In this document: positions 31,781 through 43,245 of the stretch, in pieces
How positions within the stretch are numbered: position 1 is the first letter of the stretch
How the letters are laid out: every line of letters starts with the position of its first letter
Program-made: the position numbers and the translations under genes
The notes under the pieces: model-generated
The model's input: the letters and a program-made list of their open reading frames with translations, nothing else
Told to the model about the DNA's origin: nothing
Database searches by the model: none
NCBI RefSeq assembly: GCF_002878395.1
Contig: NC_061121.1
Location: 47,135,127-47,199,126, forward strand
Direction of reading: 5' to 3'
DNA from: Capsicum annuum
Lineage: Eukaryota > Streptophyta > Magnoliopsida > Solanales > Solanaceae
DNA length: 64,000 nt

Positions 31781-31960
31781 CCAACAACTTCTATGAATGA
31801 AATATAGATGGTTGTTCTGAGTAAAATATCCTATTTAAATTATAGTAGATGACAATGGTTGCCATGCATATAGGACTGCTCATAATTGCTCAGATCAACT
31901 TACTACCCATGTCCTTATAGTAGAATTCACATGCCATCTTAAAAGATAGTGGGATACTAA
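31781..31960 (+). pseudogene. Endogenous pararetrovirus, coat protein fragment
   Basis: Broken frames read NNFYEWNIDGCSEYNIL, a shifted QMTMVAMHIRTAHNCSD, and C-terminal pieces ending W-D before the LTR. This is the conserved helical core of the caulimovirid coat protein. It stops exactly at 31960, where the 3' LTR of element C begins TGTCGCC. The remainder, including the CCHC zinc finger, is absent here. Confidence 0.7.
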
Positions 31961-33450
31961 TGTCGCCAAAATTATGCCCTCCAAGAAGATACAATACGGT
32001 TGCTTTTAAATTGTAGTAACCCAACTAGGTTGGGGTCGATCCCATAGGAAATAGGTCACATCTGTCTCTCAAATTTGCTGAAGTAGCTGGAAGTGCAGGA
32101 AAGTAAATAAGAGAATTTGTAGTAAATAGTAAAAAGTAATATGTTGTGAATGTTTTTGGTTGTAAACAATTTGAGATGAACACTAGGACTATGTTCCTCC
32201 TGGCTTCCTAACTCAGTAGGTTTAGCATGCTCAACCCAACTATCTCACCGTCACACATGCAAAATTTGACAACCCAATTACCAACCATTTTATGAATGCG
32301 TTGGTAAATCTCATCCTTCACCATATGAGTCTCAGGATGTCATCTTACTAACCCTTGTCTTTGATCTAGTTTAACTATCACCTTATGGGTATCAAGTTAT
32401 TAGACAAGGGTTGATAGCCTCTATTCACTGTTGTAATTCTCTTTTCCCAATATCAGTCTCTCTTGTGATGAAGATTTCGAATACAGGTAAATTCTTAGCA
32501 TTGGCCGCCACTATGAAAACAATTAAACTGAAGAAGATCACAATGTAAGTATAAATAATGATCTAGAAGAACCTCGCATTTCCCCTACTTCGTTATTCTG
32601 CCAAGGTTCCTACAACCCTAGTTAAGGAAATTAGCCGTTCATAATTGCAAAACAATCCATGAAATTCAATAGAGGAAAACATATGAATAATTTCACAAAT
32701 AATTGATATGGAAAACCCAAAGTCTCAAATTAATTTATAAACCAAAAATCAAGAACAAAGAGATTCCAAGATCAATAGTCAATCTTGAAATCAAAATATG
32801 TTTGTAAGAGTATAAAGTGCGTAAAGTATTACAAGAATATCCAATGGGTATTTATAGTTTCTCCAAATAACAAAGAAACCTAACCAAAACAAAATAAAAA
32901 ATAAAGTCAACAGTGGTCATGCCTCGTGCATCTCAATGATGATGACTCATAGTCAAATCCTATGAGTCGTTGGCTAGACTCATTGTCACTCCAGTGGGTT
33001 TTCACCTTTCAGGGCATCTTTTACTATTGTCATAACGACTCATCACCATGAGCCATAATCTGGCATAACGACTCGTAGTCTTCTCCATTTCAACTAGAAA
33101 TTTAAGTTGTCAATCTTCAGGACTTTAACTTATTTTCTCAAAATGACTTCACACTACGTTCGTTACCACTCTATATGAGTCGTATCTAGCCTCTACTTCC
33201 ATCCTTGATTTAGCAACCTTCACTGTTGTCACCACGACTAGGGCTACAAGTTATATTGTCACATAAAGACTCATAGTCCAGACAATACTTTAATTTTTAG
33301 AGCTTTTTAATCTTATTCTGATCCATGAAACTTCCAACCTAATTTTCCTGCAACACACACAAAACATACATCATACCTAACAAAATGGCATAACTATTTG
33401 CATATTTTGATAGATTTTAAGCATCAAAAGTGGCATGAAACCATGGCACA
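31961..33450 (-). mobile_element. 3' LTR of Tat/Athila-like element C (1490 bp)
   Basis: The minus strand starts TGTGCCATGGTTTCATGCC at 33450, right after a purine-rich GTTGAGGGTGGTTA tract, and ends TTTTGGCGACA at 31961. Near the 3' end it carries GGGATCGACCCC and the hairpin CCCAAC-TAG-GTTGGG (plus strand, 32020-32034), as the solo LTR at 54039-55529 does; the lengths are almost equal (1490 and 1491). The region 32930-33300 is an island of GACTCAT/GACTCGT words. It truncates the pararetrovirus at its left edge. Confidence 0.75.
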
Positions 33451-33451
33451 T

Positions 33452-33470
33452 AACCACCCTCAACTTAGAA
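33452..33470 (-). other. Polypurine tract of element C
   Basis: The minus strand reads CTAAGTTGAGGGTGGTT directly before the LTR start. A second near-identical tract (CCTAAGTTGAGGGTGGAT) lies at 34222-34240. Confidence 0.65.
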
Positions 33471-34911
33471 TGTTTGTATATCCTCAGGTAACAAAATAAC
33501 GTACGATTCTTAACCAAGAGAAACCTAAGATACCTATGGTAGTCAATCTCAAATTTAGCTTAAAAACATAACCGCCTCCTATTTTAAATTTTCAAAACTA
33601 ACTGTGTGAATCAATGTAGCACAGCAATGTGACACAGGGGAATCAAGCTATGGCATTGAATTAGCAACACATAATCAAGCATATATACAAATTATACTAC
33701 CTGGATGGATAAGCAGTTAGCAACACAACTCTTGCACCCTCACAACAAAGGGGTCCCAGTCACTCAGTAGAATAATACATGTTAATGTTGGGATGATAGC
33801 AAGATACGCACACTCACAAAAAAGTTCCAACAATGTCTGCAAAATACCATAGGCTTGTCCTTATTTTCTTTACCTTAGTTTTCAGACAGTCGGTATAAGA
33901 TTATTATAGGACATTACTCAGCTTATAACGTATGGGGCTGGTATGGTATATTTGAAAATTTAGTGACTAAGCCTCCTTGGCACTACAATTACGTAAGGGG
34001 TCCACTTATCAACCAACTTTTCTTTTATTCCGCCCTTATTTTTCTATTTTTCTTTTATTTCTTATTCAGGTTGGGTGCAGTTTCTTTTATTCTTTCTTTT
34101 TTATTTTTCTTTTATTTTTATTAATGATTTTCTTTCTTTTTTTCTTTTTACCACACACAATCCTACTTTTTTTCTCTTATTTATGCCCTTCTTCATACCC
34201 ACTCTTAATCACGCACCTCTATGATATCCACCCTCAACTTAGGTGATTTGCCTAAGTTAAGGTACACAATGTCCAAGGAAGACCTAGGCTAAAACAGTTT
34301 CATTTAATTAAAATGGGAAGGTGAAAAGTAAAACAAAAAAAATAGTCTATATAGGCTCAAAATAGGGATCAAAGGATACTTATTAGCATTTGGAAGGTTA
34401 TTTAGGCTAAAAGTTGACTAATTTAAGAACGGCCTATGATCCTTTCCTAACCGACTATCCTGCAACCTAGGTAAGACTAACCGGGCAAGTTTTGGATCCG
34501 ACATAAAATCTAAGTAAGCATCTCTCACACACATGGGACATGGTTGTATCACAAATTAATACTTATCTAGCCCATGCAAATGCTAACTATGATTATCATC
34601 TCCCTAATCCTACTGCCATAACGAGATTCATAGTGATCGCACATATATATACACATCACACAGTTTAAAATAAAATTTTCAGAGGGGTATCATTTTTCTA
34701 ACAATTTAAACATAAACACAAAATACATGAACTGCCCTTAGATACTTATTTTCCTCCTAGTTAGGAAAAAACAACACAAAACATCATGAAACAAAATATA
34801 ATACAATATAATATTTCTTAGACATGCCAGTTCTACAATCATACTGCAGCCGACGAGAAAAAAGAACAACAACAAAAACCCATGGTGGCTATGGTACACC
34901 CCCACCCCCAA
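33471..34911 (-). other. Element C noncoding tail with second PPT-like site
   Basis: No readable protein. Contents are a T-rich tract (34020-34170) that makes a long but low-complexity plus-strand frame, a hairpin of about 11 bp (34230-34259, CTCAACTTAGG against CCTAAGTTAAGG) overlapping a duplicate polypurine tract, and otherwise ordinary AT-rich sequence. Confidence 0.5.
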
Positions 34912-36787
34912 CTAAAGTATATGCACTATCACCAGTATATCTAAAAAGTAAAAATAGAAAGTGGAGATATACCTGGACTCACTAGGCACCAGCTTATCAT
35001 GACTCAGTATGGGGGCCCTAGAGTGGGCCCCACTTTCATTAGTAATGGTCCCAATAGTGACCGGGATGATCATATCAACAGTGGCACCAACGGTGGTCAG
35101 TGCACTCAATGGTATATCTGGAAGTGGAGCGGTATTCCCACTCAAATCTGTTGTAGCTGCAGCAGTCACATCAATCACTCGGGAGCTACCCATCCTCGCT
35201 CCCATCTCATGGATCCTTGTCTGGTGGTCCTGCACAGACTGTACATTAGCTACCTTAATATCTTTCTTATCTTTTCTTCTCTTTTGCTTATTCTTTAATT
35301 TATCACCACCCTCTCCCTTAAAGTTTTTTCTTTTCCTTTAATGCCATAAATATCTGGCACCTCCTCGATTAAAATCTCCTTAATAATCGGGTAAGTAGGG
35401 AATGACCTTGCATGCATGTCTTCTATTGCAACCCTAAGCATGGCCAACTCCTTATGCACACCTACCAGATCTGGGGCCTGAATGCCTACTATATTCTAGC
35501 TAATTTGCTACTCAAACCCATCAAATCAAGTCAGCATACCTGAATCTCACTCAGGATATCCCTCTTAACCCATGGTTGTACCCCCGACTCAATAAACATC
35601 ACTCATCACTCTAATATCCCTAATTTGTTTAGCACGCTAGTCAAGAAGGCCTACAAGACTAGTGCATAACTCACGGGACCCAGGCTAGAGGTAAATCTCC
35701 TTGTAGTAGGAGGTGGAGTCAGATCCTAAGAGGTACCAATTACATCCATCAAGGTTTGGGGCTCAACAAGGGCAGTCTCATTGAGGGTTTTACCAATATC
35801 AACAAACCCTAGAGTGTCAATATCTGCCCTCCCAGAGTAAAGTGGTTCAAGCTTTTCCTTTGAGATGAGGTTAGCAAAATCACATATTAAGCCTAAATCG
35901 ATAGTCTTACAAACATAGAAAAACTGATCTATACCCTAGATCTTTGGTATACCCTGATCCAAACACAGCTACATCAATAGGCACCGAAGGATAAGGTGGT
36001 GTCCGTGCTAATCACTCAGTTCCAAATCTCTTGAGCTATAATATTAGCTACCTTGATCACGTATCCCTCTATGATATCTGTAACCAGTGTGGCTCGGTCA
36101 GGATTGAGCACGTTGTCCCTATTTGTTGGACTTAAACAATGATGTACTAGCATCCACCATGCTTTCATAGCAAAATTCAGACTATTCTTTATGATCCATG
36201 TCGAAGGTCTAACCACCTAAGGAGCCTCCTTCTACACCATAGCAATAATCCTAGCCATTCTTAAAAAATAAGTGTACTTATCCTCTGTCCCAATATATTT
36301 CATCTTAACCTTCTGTATTTCATCCATACAGTGATCAACTTTAACAGTGTTGGCCGACAGGTAGAAATTTAGACCATGACAAAACCTAGAAATAGTATGT
36401 GTTGAGATGCTCACTCGAACAACTCTAATCACAACTATAACCAAAGGGTCACCACCCTTCTACAATTTCCCTAGGGATAATGCCACTTTATATCCATTTA
36501 ATACATAACATAAAACTTCTATACCAATGTTGGGATATACTGACATGGATCCCTAGTCATTCACTTAAAGTGATACTATCTAAAACGAGCCTCAAATTTA
36601 GGCATCTCAGACATACCTGCATTACTTAGCTTGGGATCTAAGTAAAACCCTCTCTTTAGCCTTTGGATAGTAGGGGTAATGTAACTGTCTCTCTCATAGA
36701 ATTCCTGCATCTCGCGGTACCCATAGATTAACTATGGGCACCAGGGCTATCTCAATTTATAGTAGCTCAGTAGGTAGGGGAGGTAGT
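34912..36787 (-). pseudogene. Plant transposon protein ORF of element C, C-terminal part
   Basis: On the minus strand 36016-36216 reads MKAWWMLVHHCLSPTNRDNV, then LNPDRATLVTDIIEGYVI and IIAQEIW. This is the core signature of the Putative plant transposon protein family (Pfam PF20167 type), common in Solanaceae gypsy elements. Upstream are RDSYITPTIQRLKRGFYLDP, KLSNAGMSEMPKFEARF and DEIQKVKMKYIG. Downstream is a low-complexity tail with SRVIDVTAAATTDLSG. Its function is unknown; it is usually found beside pol in Tat/Athila-like elements. Stops occur throughout, and the N-terminus lies beyond the solo LTR at 36788. Confidence 0.65.
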
Positions 36788-39558
36788 TGTAACACCATGA
36801 GTCTGGTAACCCAGATGCTACACGGTGCTAACAATCTAGAAGGACTACTAGCTAACCCATGACTGGTACTTACTATGAGCTCTGCATAATAGTAATACTG
36901 TAATAACAATATAACTGTAAAACGTGGAAATCTAGCAGAAATCTGCCATAAGGTTCAAAGCTGAATAATACTGAGTAAAATAATGTCTGAACAAGGTATA
37001 AAAATACCAAAATAGAAAACAACTATCTGAAATACTCTAGTCTGAAAGCCTCTAAAACTATCTGAACTGCGGAGTTAATGGGACATGTCCCTAACTAACT
37101 CCGACTACTAAAATAACTAAGTACTAAAATAATGAAAAAATTATGTCCTCAAACTATGTGGACTCGCCACTGACTCTGACTGCTGATATCTGAGCTGCTA
37201 AGTGCGATTGAGAACCTGAGAGTCTAAACCTGTGGTATAAAACACCATAGAATAAGAGAAACGTATGCGTCAATACGTAAGAATATACTGGTACGCAAAG
37301 TGAGGTAAGGTGAATACAAGGGTTCATATGCATGAACTAAAACTGACTGAATAACAAGAATATGGCTGCGTGATAATACATGCATGAATATATAACTGTA
37401 ACTAAAGTCATAGGGATTTTGAATACTGAGTTTACTAATAACGTGGGTCATTGATAACTAATATGACTGCCAACTAATATACTATTTACTGAGTTACTAT
37501 GTCTAATATTTCTAATTTTTTATGGAACTAGCTGAGTTCCATACTGTGCTAAGTGACTGTATCTAACAGAACTAGAATCTGTAGAACTATCTGAGTTCTT
37601 TACTAAAGGCTGATACTGAATCTAAAATCGAGACTGTGGGAGGTAATCATCTACCCGACATGCCCCTTATCTAACTGATTTGGGGTACAACTTGTAACCC
37701 CAATTAGAAGGGTGTCAATACCGTACCACGAGTAAGGACAAACTATGAGTTAACTCTCTACTGATAGGGAGATCTTCCATTAACCCCTCGCTTGCAGGAA
37801 AAACTCGAATGAGATATATTAACCTAGACTCATAGGGGTATATCTCAACCTACGATGACTACGTAGTTCTGGAATGCAAGGATTGCTTCTAAGGATCACA
37901 CCATCTGTTGGTAGGTAAATTCCCATCCTTGGGTTCACTCGGTGTTGAATCCTACTCCCAACTAAATAGACAATGGACTGATTTCCTAGTTCTTACTAGG
38001 CTTGACTAAGTTGTTATTGATCATACTATTTAACTGAACTGAGCTGAGTGTACTGAGTTTCGTTGACTGATAAAATACTACTGGGTTCTATTAACTGGCT
38101 GAGTTTACCGAGGACTGAACTAACTACTTAATGGGACTGGACTGATATTGAATTTATTGAGTTTTGCTAAGTTTGTAACTAAACTAGAGCACTACTGATC
38201 GTAACATAACTAAGATTACTCTGTAACTAACACTGGCTCTAGGTACACAGCTAAGTTTTTGGGTATTAAATACCCCCAGGACTCGATAGCATGAATAGTA
38301 ATAAGACATGACAACACTTGCATATTTGATAATAGCCAACAACTCACAATATAACCAATGAGGAATTTTATCAAGCATTTGAAAGTCATGAACTTGTACA
38401 TGAATAGAAATGCACATTAGTGTGTCATAATTCATTCACTAAGACCTTTCATCAAACACTTAGCATGCATTAACTTGTACATGAATGGGGATTTCTTGTC
38501 AACATACTATAATGGCACTATTTCATTCACATAGGCATTTTGTCAAACATATGGGGAGCATGCTTTGGTCACAAAATAATTAATACATCCTATTACCGTG
38601 GCTACATCCATAAACTTGCAAATTTAAGGGTTTATTATGAACATCATGTAAATCATCACATAACAGAATGAATTCTTGTAATTAATAGTTTATAACATGA
38701 ATCAAAACCCAACAACAACATAAACATGAAATTCAAATCAAGTAACTCATGAAAACTCATAAATATAGAATCTTTGTATTTTGAAAGAGATTCGTGGGAT
38801 TCATGAGTGAAAGGGACCTATGAATAAACACCTATAATACCTTAGAATGTTAATCCTTGAAGGTTCTTGAAGGAATTTTTTATCCTTGTTCTTGAATTTT
38901 GAAGCTAGGGATTCTTGCTTTTGAGAGAGGATGATGAAATTGGGGAGCAATTGAGTGAATAATGATATATTTAGGTCATATGGGAAAAATTTCATGTTTT
39001 AGGCTGACCTAGTTCATGGTAAATATCTAAGATGCCCTTGGTATTAAAAATCCCATAACTGGAATGTGGATTAAAGCCTCACCGCGATGCGGTGGAGTGG
39101 CGAGCGCTATGCTCACCGCGACGTGGCCTAATTGCGGTGAGCTACTAGATTATTACATTTGCTGATTTGAGCCTCACCGTGATGTGGCCTAATCACGATG
39201 AGCTACTAGAATTTTCCAAATACCAAAATGGCTTTCATCGTGATGTGATTGATAGACCATTGCTATAATCACCACGACGTGGTCTAATCGCGGTGAGCTA
39301 CTGTTTCTGAAATTTTTATTTGATCCAATCCTCATCCAAAAAATTTGAAACTTACCCGAGACATGCTATTTCCATCCTTGAATATGACCAAATGTAGAAA
39401 TTAACATTCTGAGGTTGGGAAGGTCATAAATAAATTCACTAAAGTTAGAAGGGCTTAGAAAGAACTAAGTCCTAATACTTGGCTGAAATTTTCAAACTTT
39501 GGGACCCCTCAATAAGCTTTAAAGGATGAGTTAAGATTAGGATTTGTGGGGTCTTACA
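36788..39558 (-). mobile_element. Solo LTR P2 (2771 bp)
   Basis: The minus strand begins TGTAAGACCCCACAAATCC (39558) and ends GGTGTTACA (36788). Flanks GTAGT (36783-36787) and GTGGT (39559-39563) form a duplication with one transition. It contains the GATTC.ACACCGAGTGAACCC-type box near 37930, the hairpin GGGTATTAAATACCC at 38261-38275, and an island of CACCGCGATGTGG and TCGCGGTGAG words at 39075-39300. It splits the plant transposon protein ORF of element C. Confidence 0.85.
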
Positions 39559-39986
39559 GTGGTACCTTTATCGAGTTATATCTAGACTCACTCTCCTCCT
39601 CCTTCTCATTATCAAACCCTTGATGCTTGGATTCCTCATTCTCGGACCCACTATTTGCATCATTGGCTTCCTCATCTTCCTTCTTAGGTCCAAACTTATT
39701 TTTCTCATTCTATGAATCACCATCCTCTTCAGACTAGGACTTTGAGTGTGGTGGTGTTTGTCTAGGATTCTTCACCTCATCCTAGTGGATAGAGGAGTTC
39801 ATCCAAAATGAAAACCCTTGGTGCTCCGAGGTAGACTCTTTTTTGGTTCCACCACCCTTGTATTAGGATATTCTTTCACCGAGCCACTTGATCCAACATC
39901 ATTGGCTTGATCTGTGAGATGATGAGTGGGGGGTGAGCTTTCTTCTTTAGTGTTTGCTTTTTGGTGGAATCATTCTTGGGTTCCAT
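39559..39986 (-). pseudogene. Plant transposon protein ORF of element C, N-terminal part
   Basis: The minus strand opens MEPKNDSTKKQTLKKKAHPP (ATG at 39984-39986) and goes on, through stops, as a Lys/Glu/Ser-rich segment up to the solo LTR. It is the N-terminal, poorly conserved part of the ORF whose core is at 36016-36787. A longer frame to 40079 adds a hydrophobic stretch (FIFLVFSFLLLGLTNA) that is probably not part of the protein. Confidence 0.5.
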
Positions 39987-41330
39987 GGTAGCTTTTGAAG
40001 CACACGCGTTAGTTAATCCTAACAAAAGAAAAGAAAAAACAAGAAAAATGAACATGTGCGCATCAGTTTCTGGGTACACTATGAGTCAGGGTATGACTTG
40101 TTACCAGAGGCTACGAGTTGTATTGAGACTCGTCTGGTAAAACGGGTACATAAATTATTTAATGGTTAGGTTTTGAGTCCTCCTAACAAGTCATTGGGTT
40201 AGACAATGACTCATCATACTCGTATATTGACCAAAAACTTTTCCTAAATGCCTTCCCTTTTCCAGTCACTACGAGTCCACATTACGAGTTGAATGGTGAG
40301 ACGAAAACTCACAGTGTGAATTATAGTGTGATAAGAGACCAAACATCTTTTTGCACCCATGTTCCTAGTGGCTACGAGTCTCATAACGACTTATTAGGTG
40401 ATCCTACAAGTCATTATGAGCCTTGTAGCTACTATTACATGGATGTAAAGAGGGTTTGATTTCCGATTTTCACACCCAATGGGTACTCAAACTTCACCAT
40501 GAATTAAACATGCATAATACACTCCAAATTCATCCCTATATCCAATTTTAAGAAAAAATTTCATTCACTCCCCTTTTCATTCATAATCATCCCATCTCAA
40601 GAACAAGTTGATGGGTTTTTACCCTATGCACCCAATTTAGCCAAGGAATCCAAGTATTTTCTACCACATTTAGCATCAACTTAAGAGATAAACTCATTAA
40701 GTCATAAAACTTACTTGAAAAACTTGCTTAGATCCCTTGAAATTTTTAGAGTTGCCATAGTTATTAGAGATACACTTTTTGGGAGAATTGCTTTTGAACT
40801 TTTTATGATAGGGGATCAACTTAGAGTATATTTTAGGAGTTATCGGATGGTTTTGGGAATAGAGGGATTTACGAAAATTTGAAATGGAAGGAAGATCAAT
40901 TATGGGACTTAATTTTCATTTATCTCATCCGAATTGGGTTGGGTTGACCATTGGGCCCGTGATGTTAGGCCCAATAATGAGTTGATATAATAACTCATAA
41001 CCATAGGCTACGAGTCATAGACTGCCTCCATTATGACTGGAACCTTACCTAAGTTCTAAAGTCATGATGACTCAATGTGATGACTCGTTGTCACCAACAA
41101 TGACTCATTTTGAGAATCATTATGACTCCAGAGAACTTTTACCTGGAATTGGCCTGGGTTCCTGCTCCATACGGCTCTGGTAACAAGTCCTAGGGTGACC
41201 CTAACTCGCAGGGTCCCTCGTAGGGACCTGGAACCAAAACAAATTTGGATATTTTTTGGAATCTCTAGTCGTGCATACTAAAAACATAAGTTACCATATA
41301 ATGTAATAAGTACAAAACATGAGTTTTCTC
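39987..41330 (-). other. Element C region between pol and second ORF, with two motif islands
   Basis: Noncoding. Two islands rich in GACTCAT/TACGAGTC words (40080-40450 and 40960-41230) lie on either side of a leader-like stretch (40480-40930). The part 40677-41330 is homologous to 59596-60250 in fragment D. It may hold a promoter for the second ORF; that is inference from its resemblance to the U3 islands of the LTRs. Confidence 0.5.
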
Positions 41331-41334
41331 CCAT

Positions 41335-41480
41335 ACAGATCTTGATTTAACGTCGCTGTATGACGTGGTTAAGTTGGATACTTAGACTTCACTAAACAAC
41401 CCATGGATTTCCTCCCATGCGGCACCTGATTTAACATTGCGGCACAATGTAATTGCATTGGTTACTCAGACTTCGCCAAG
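41335..41480 (-). repeat. Tandem post-integrase module of element C
   Basis: Two imperfect copies with a period of about 72 bp. On the plus strand each has CCCAT.C.G.(A)CTTGATTTAAC or its relative, a GCGGCAC-type word with an ACGT/ATGT partner, and GG.TACT.AGACTTC. The homologous pair is at 60255-60410 in fragment D. Confidence 0.75.
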
Positions 41481-41599
41481 GCTCATGTCACACACACTTT
41501 CACCTCATCAGGATTTCCCATATAATGTTTCACTCGCTTCCCATTCACCTTAAAAGGGGCTTCACCATCGCATTTTAGCTCAATATCACCTTGTGGAAA

Positions 41600-42830
41600 C
41601 ACCCTAAGCACGGTGAACGGTCCATTCTATCTAAACTTTAACTTGCTAGGAAACTAGCGAAGTCTTGAATTATATAACAAAACCATATCACCAAGCTCAA
41701 ACACTCTCTTCTCAATTTTCTTGTTAATATGCAACTTTATCTTTTCTTTGTACAGAGCAAAACTCTCATAAGTACGGAGCCAAAATTCATCTAAATCATT
41801 CACCTTGCTCATCCTCAACTTAGTTGTATCATGCCACTTCAAATTGAAATCTTTCAATGCCCATAGTGCCTTGTGCTCAAGTTTAACCGGAAAGTGGCAT
41901 GCCTTGTCGTACACAAGCTGATATGGAGAGGAACCTATGGTGGTCTTACAAGTTGTCTAATGGGACCATAAAGCATCATCTAACTTTATTGACCAGTTAG
42001 TCCTGTTGGCATTTACATTCTTTGCCAATATGGACTTGATCTCTTTATTGGAGACCTCAACCTGCCCACTCGTTTACGGATGGTAATATTTTCACGCCTT
42101 ATGCTTTACACCATATTTTTTTAGTAGGGCTTTGAAAAGATAATTGCAGAAATGAGACCCACCATCACTAATAATCACATGTGGAGTTTTAAATCGTGAA
42201 AAGATGTTTTTTTAAGAACACAGTGACACTTTAACCCTTATTGTTGGGAAGCACAACTGCCTCCACCCACTTTGAAACATAGCCGACTATAACTAAAATA
42301 TACTTCATACCATAGGATCTTACAAATAGACCCATGAAATCAATTCCCCATCTATCAAACAACTACAGCTCCAAGATAGGTGTAATGGAGAGTTTATGTT
42401 TTTGTGAGATATTGCATTATTGCTGACACGGGTCACAAGCTTGAGCATGGTCATGAGTATCCTTATAGATAGTTGGCCAATAATACCCATATTGTAGAAT
42501 TTTATAGGTTGTATAGGTACCACCATGATGACCACCAACTGGCAATGAATAACAAGCCTCAAGGATGCTCATCCTCTCTACTTCAGGAATACATCTATGA
42601 ATTGCACCATCCACACAAATCCAAAAGAGATAAGGCTCATCCCAGGAAAAATTTCTCACCTCATGTATGAACCGCTTTCTCTCTTGGAATGACAAATTTT
42701 TTGGAACAAGATCACTTGCCAAAATGTTAGCAAAATCAGTTAACCAGGGGATTAAGTCTTGAAATGCTTCCAAGAACCGCTCATCTAGATAATTATCATC
42801 TATGTTAAGCTCATCCCCTAATTTCTATAT
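41600..42830 (-). pseudogene. Element C integrase
   Basis: The minus strand reads RKRFIHEVRNFSWDEPYLF, then ILEACYSLPVGGHHGGTYTT, YYWPTIYKDTHDHAQACDPC (the HHCC zinc-binding domain), a middle part with broken frames carrying the core, and KACHFPVKLEHKALWALKDF with [28 protein letters not shown] and the following FxxGDxVLLYNSRL are the Tat/Athila-type integrase signature, and there is no chromodomain. Stops lie between 41915 and 42410. Confidence 0.9.
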
Positions 42831-42891
42831 TACCCCTCCTCAAGGAGATATAAGTGATTAGCAAATTGGTTCTCAGTGCCCTTCTGATCTT

Positions 42892-43245
42892 TTACCTCAG
42901 TTTTGCATTTTTCTTTGATATTAGATACCTTAAAGTTGCATGATCTATGTGAACTATGACTTTGGTCTCCATCAGATAGGACTGAAACTTCTCAAAGGAA
43001 AAAACCACCGCAAGCAACTCCTGCTCAGTAACTGTATAGTTCTTCTGTGCGGGGCTTAATGCCTTACTGGCATAATATATCGGGTGAAGGATTTTTTCAC
43101 ATCTTTGGCCTAGGACATCACCCAATTTCAATCTGCTAGTATCGTATGTAAGCTCAAATGATAAAGACCAATTAGGTGACTTAATAATAACAGCCAAGAT
43201 CGACTGCTCATTAAGGTACTCAAAGGCCTTAACATGCATCATCAA
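42892..43245 (-). pseudogene. Element C RNase H
   Basis: The frame encodes AFEYLNEQSILAVIIKSPNW, the usual L..API...PDW start of RNase H. It continues with HPIYYASKALSPAQKNYTVT, EQELLAVVFSFEKFQSYL and VIVHIDHATLRYLISKKNAK. The first catalytic Asp in the CD(A/T)S box is kept as YDTS. It is the longest clean block of this pol gene and follows RT in the same strand. Confidence 0.9.

Noticed and set aside
29712..31960. An infectious or intact integrated virus
   Set aside because: All viral frames are interrupted by many stops and shifts and the zinc-finger part is missing; only remnants are present.
33977..34246. Open frame of 89 codons with many Phe and Leu, membrane-protein-like
   Set aside because: It comes from a T-rich low-complexity tract in the tail of element C; no start context or homology.
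34999..35341. Plus-strand frames of about 100 codons
   Set aside because: Shadows of the minus-strand plant transposon protein tail; no motif of their own.
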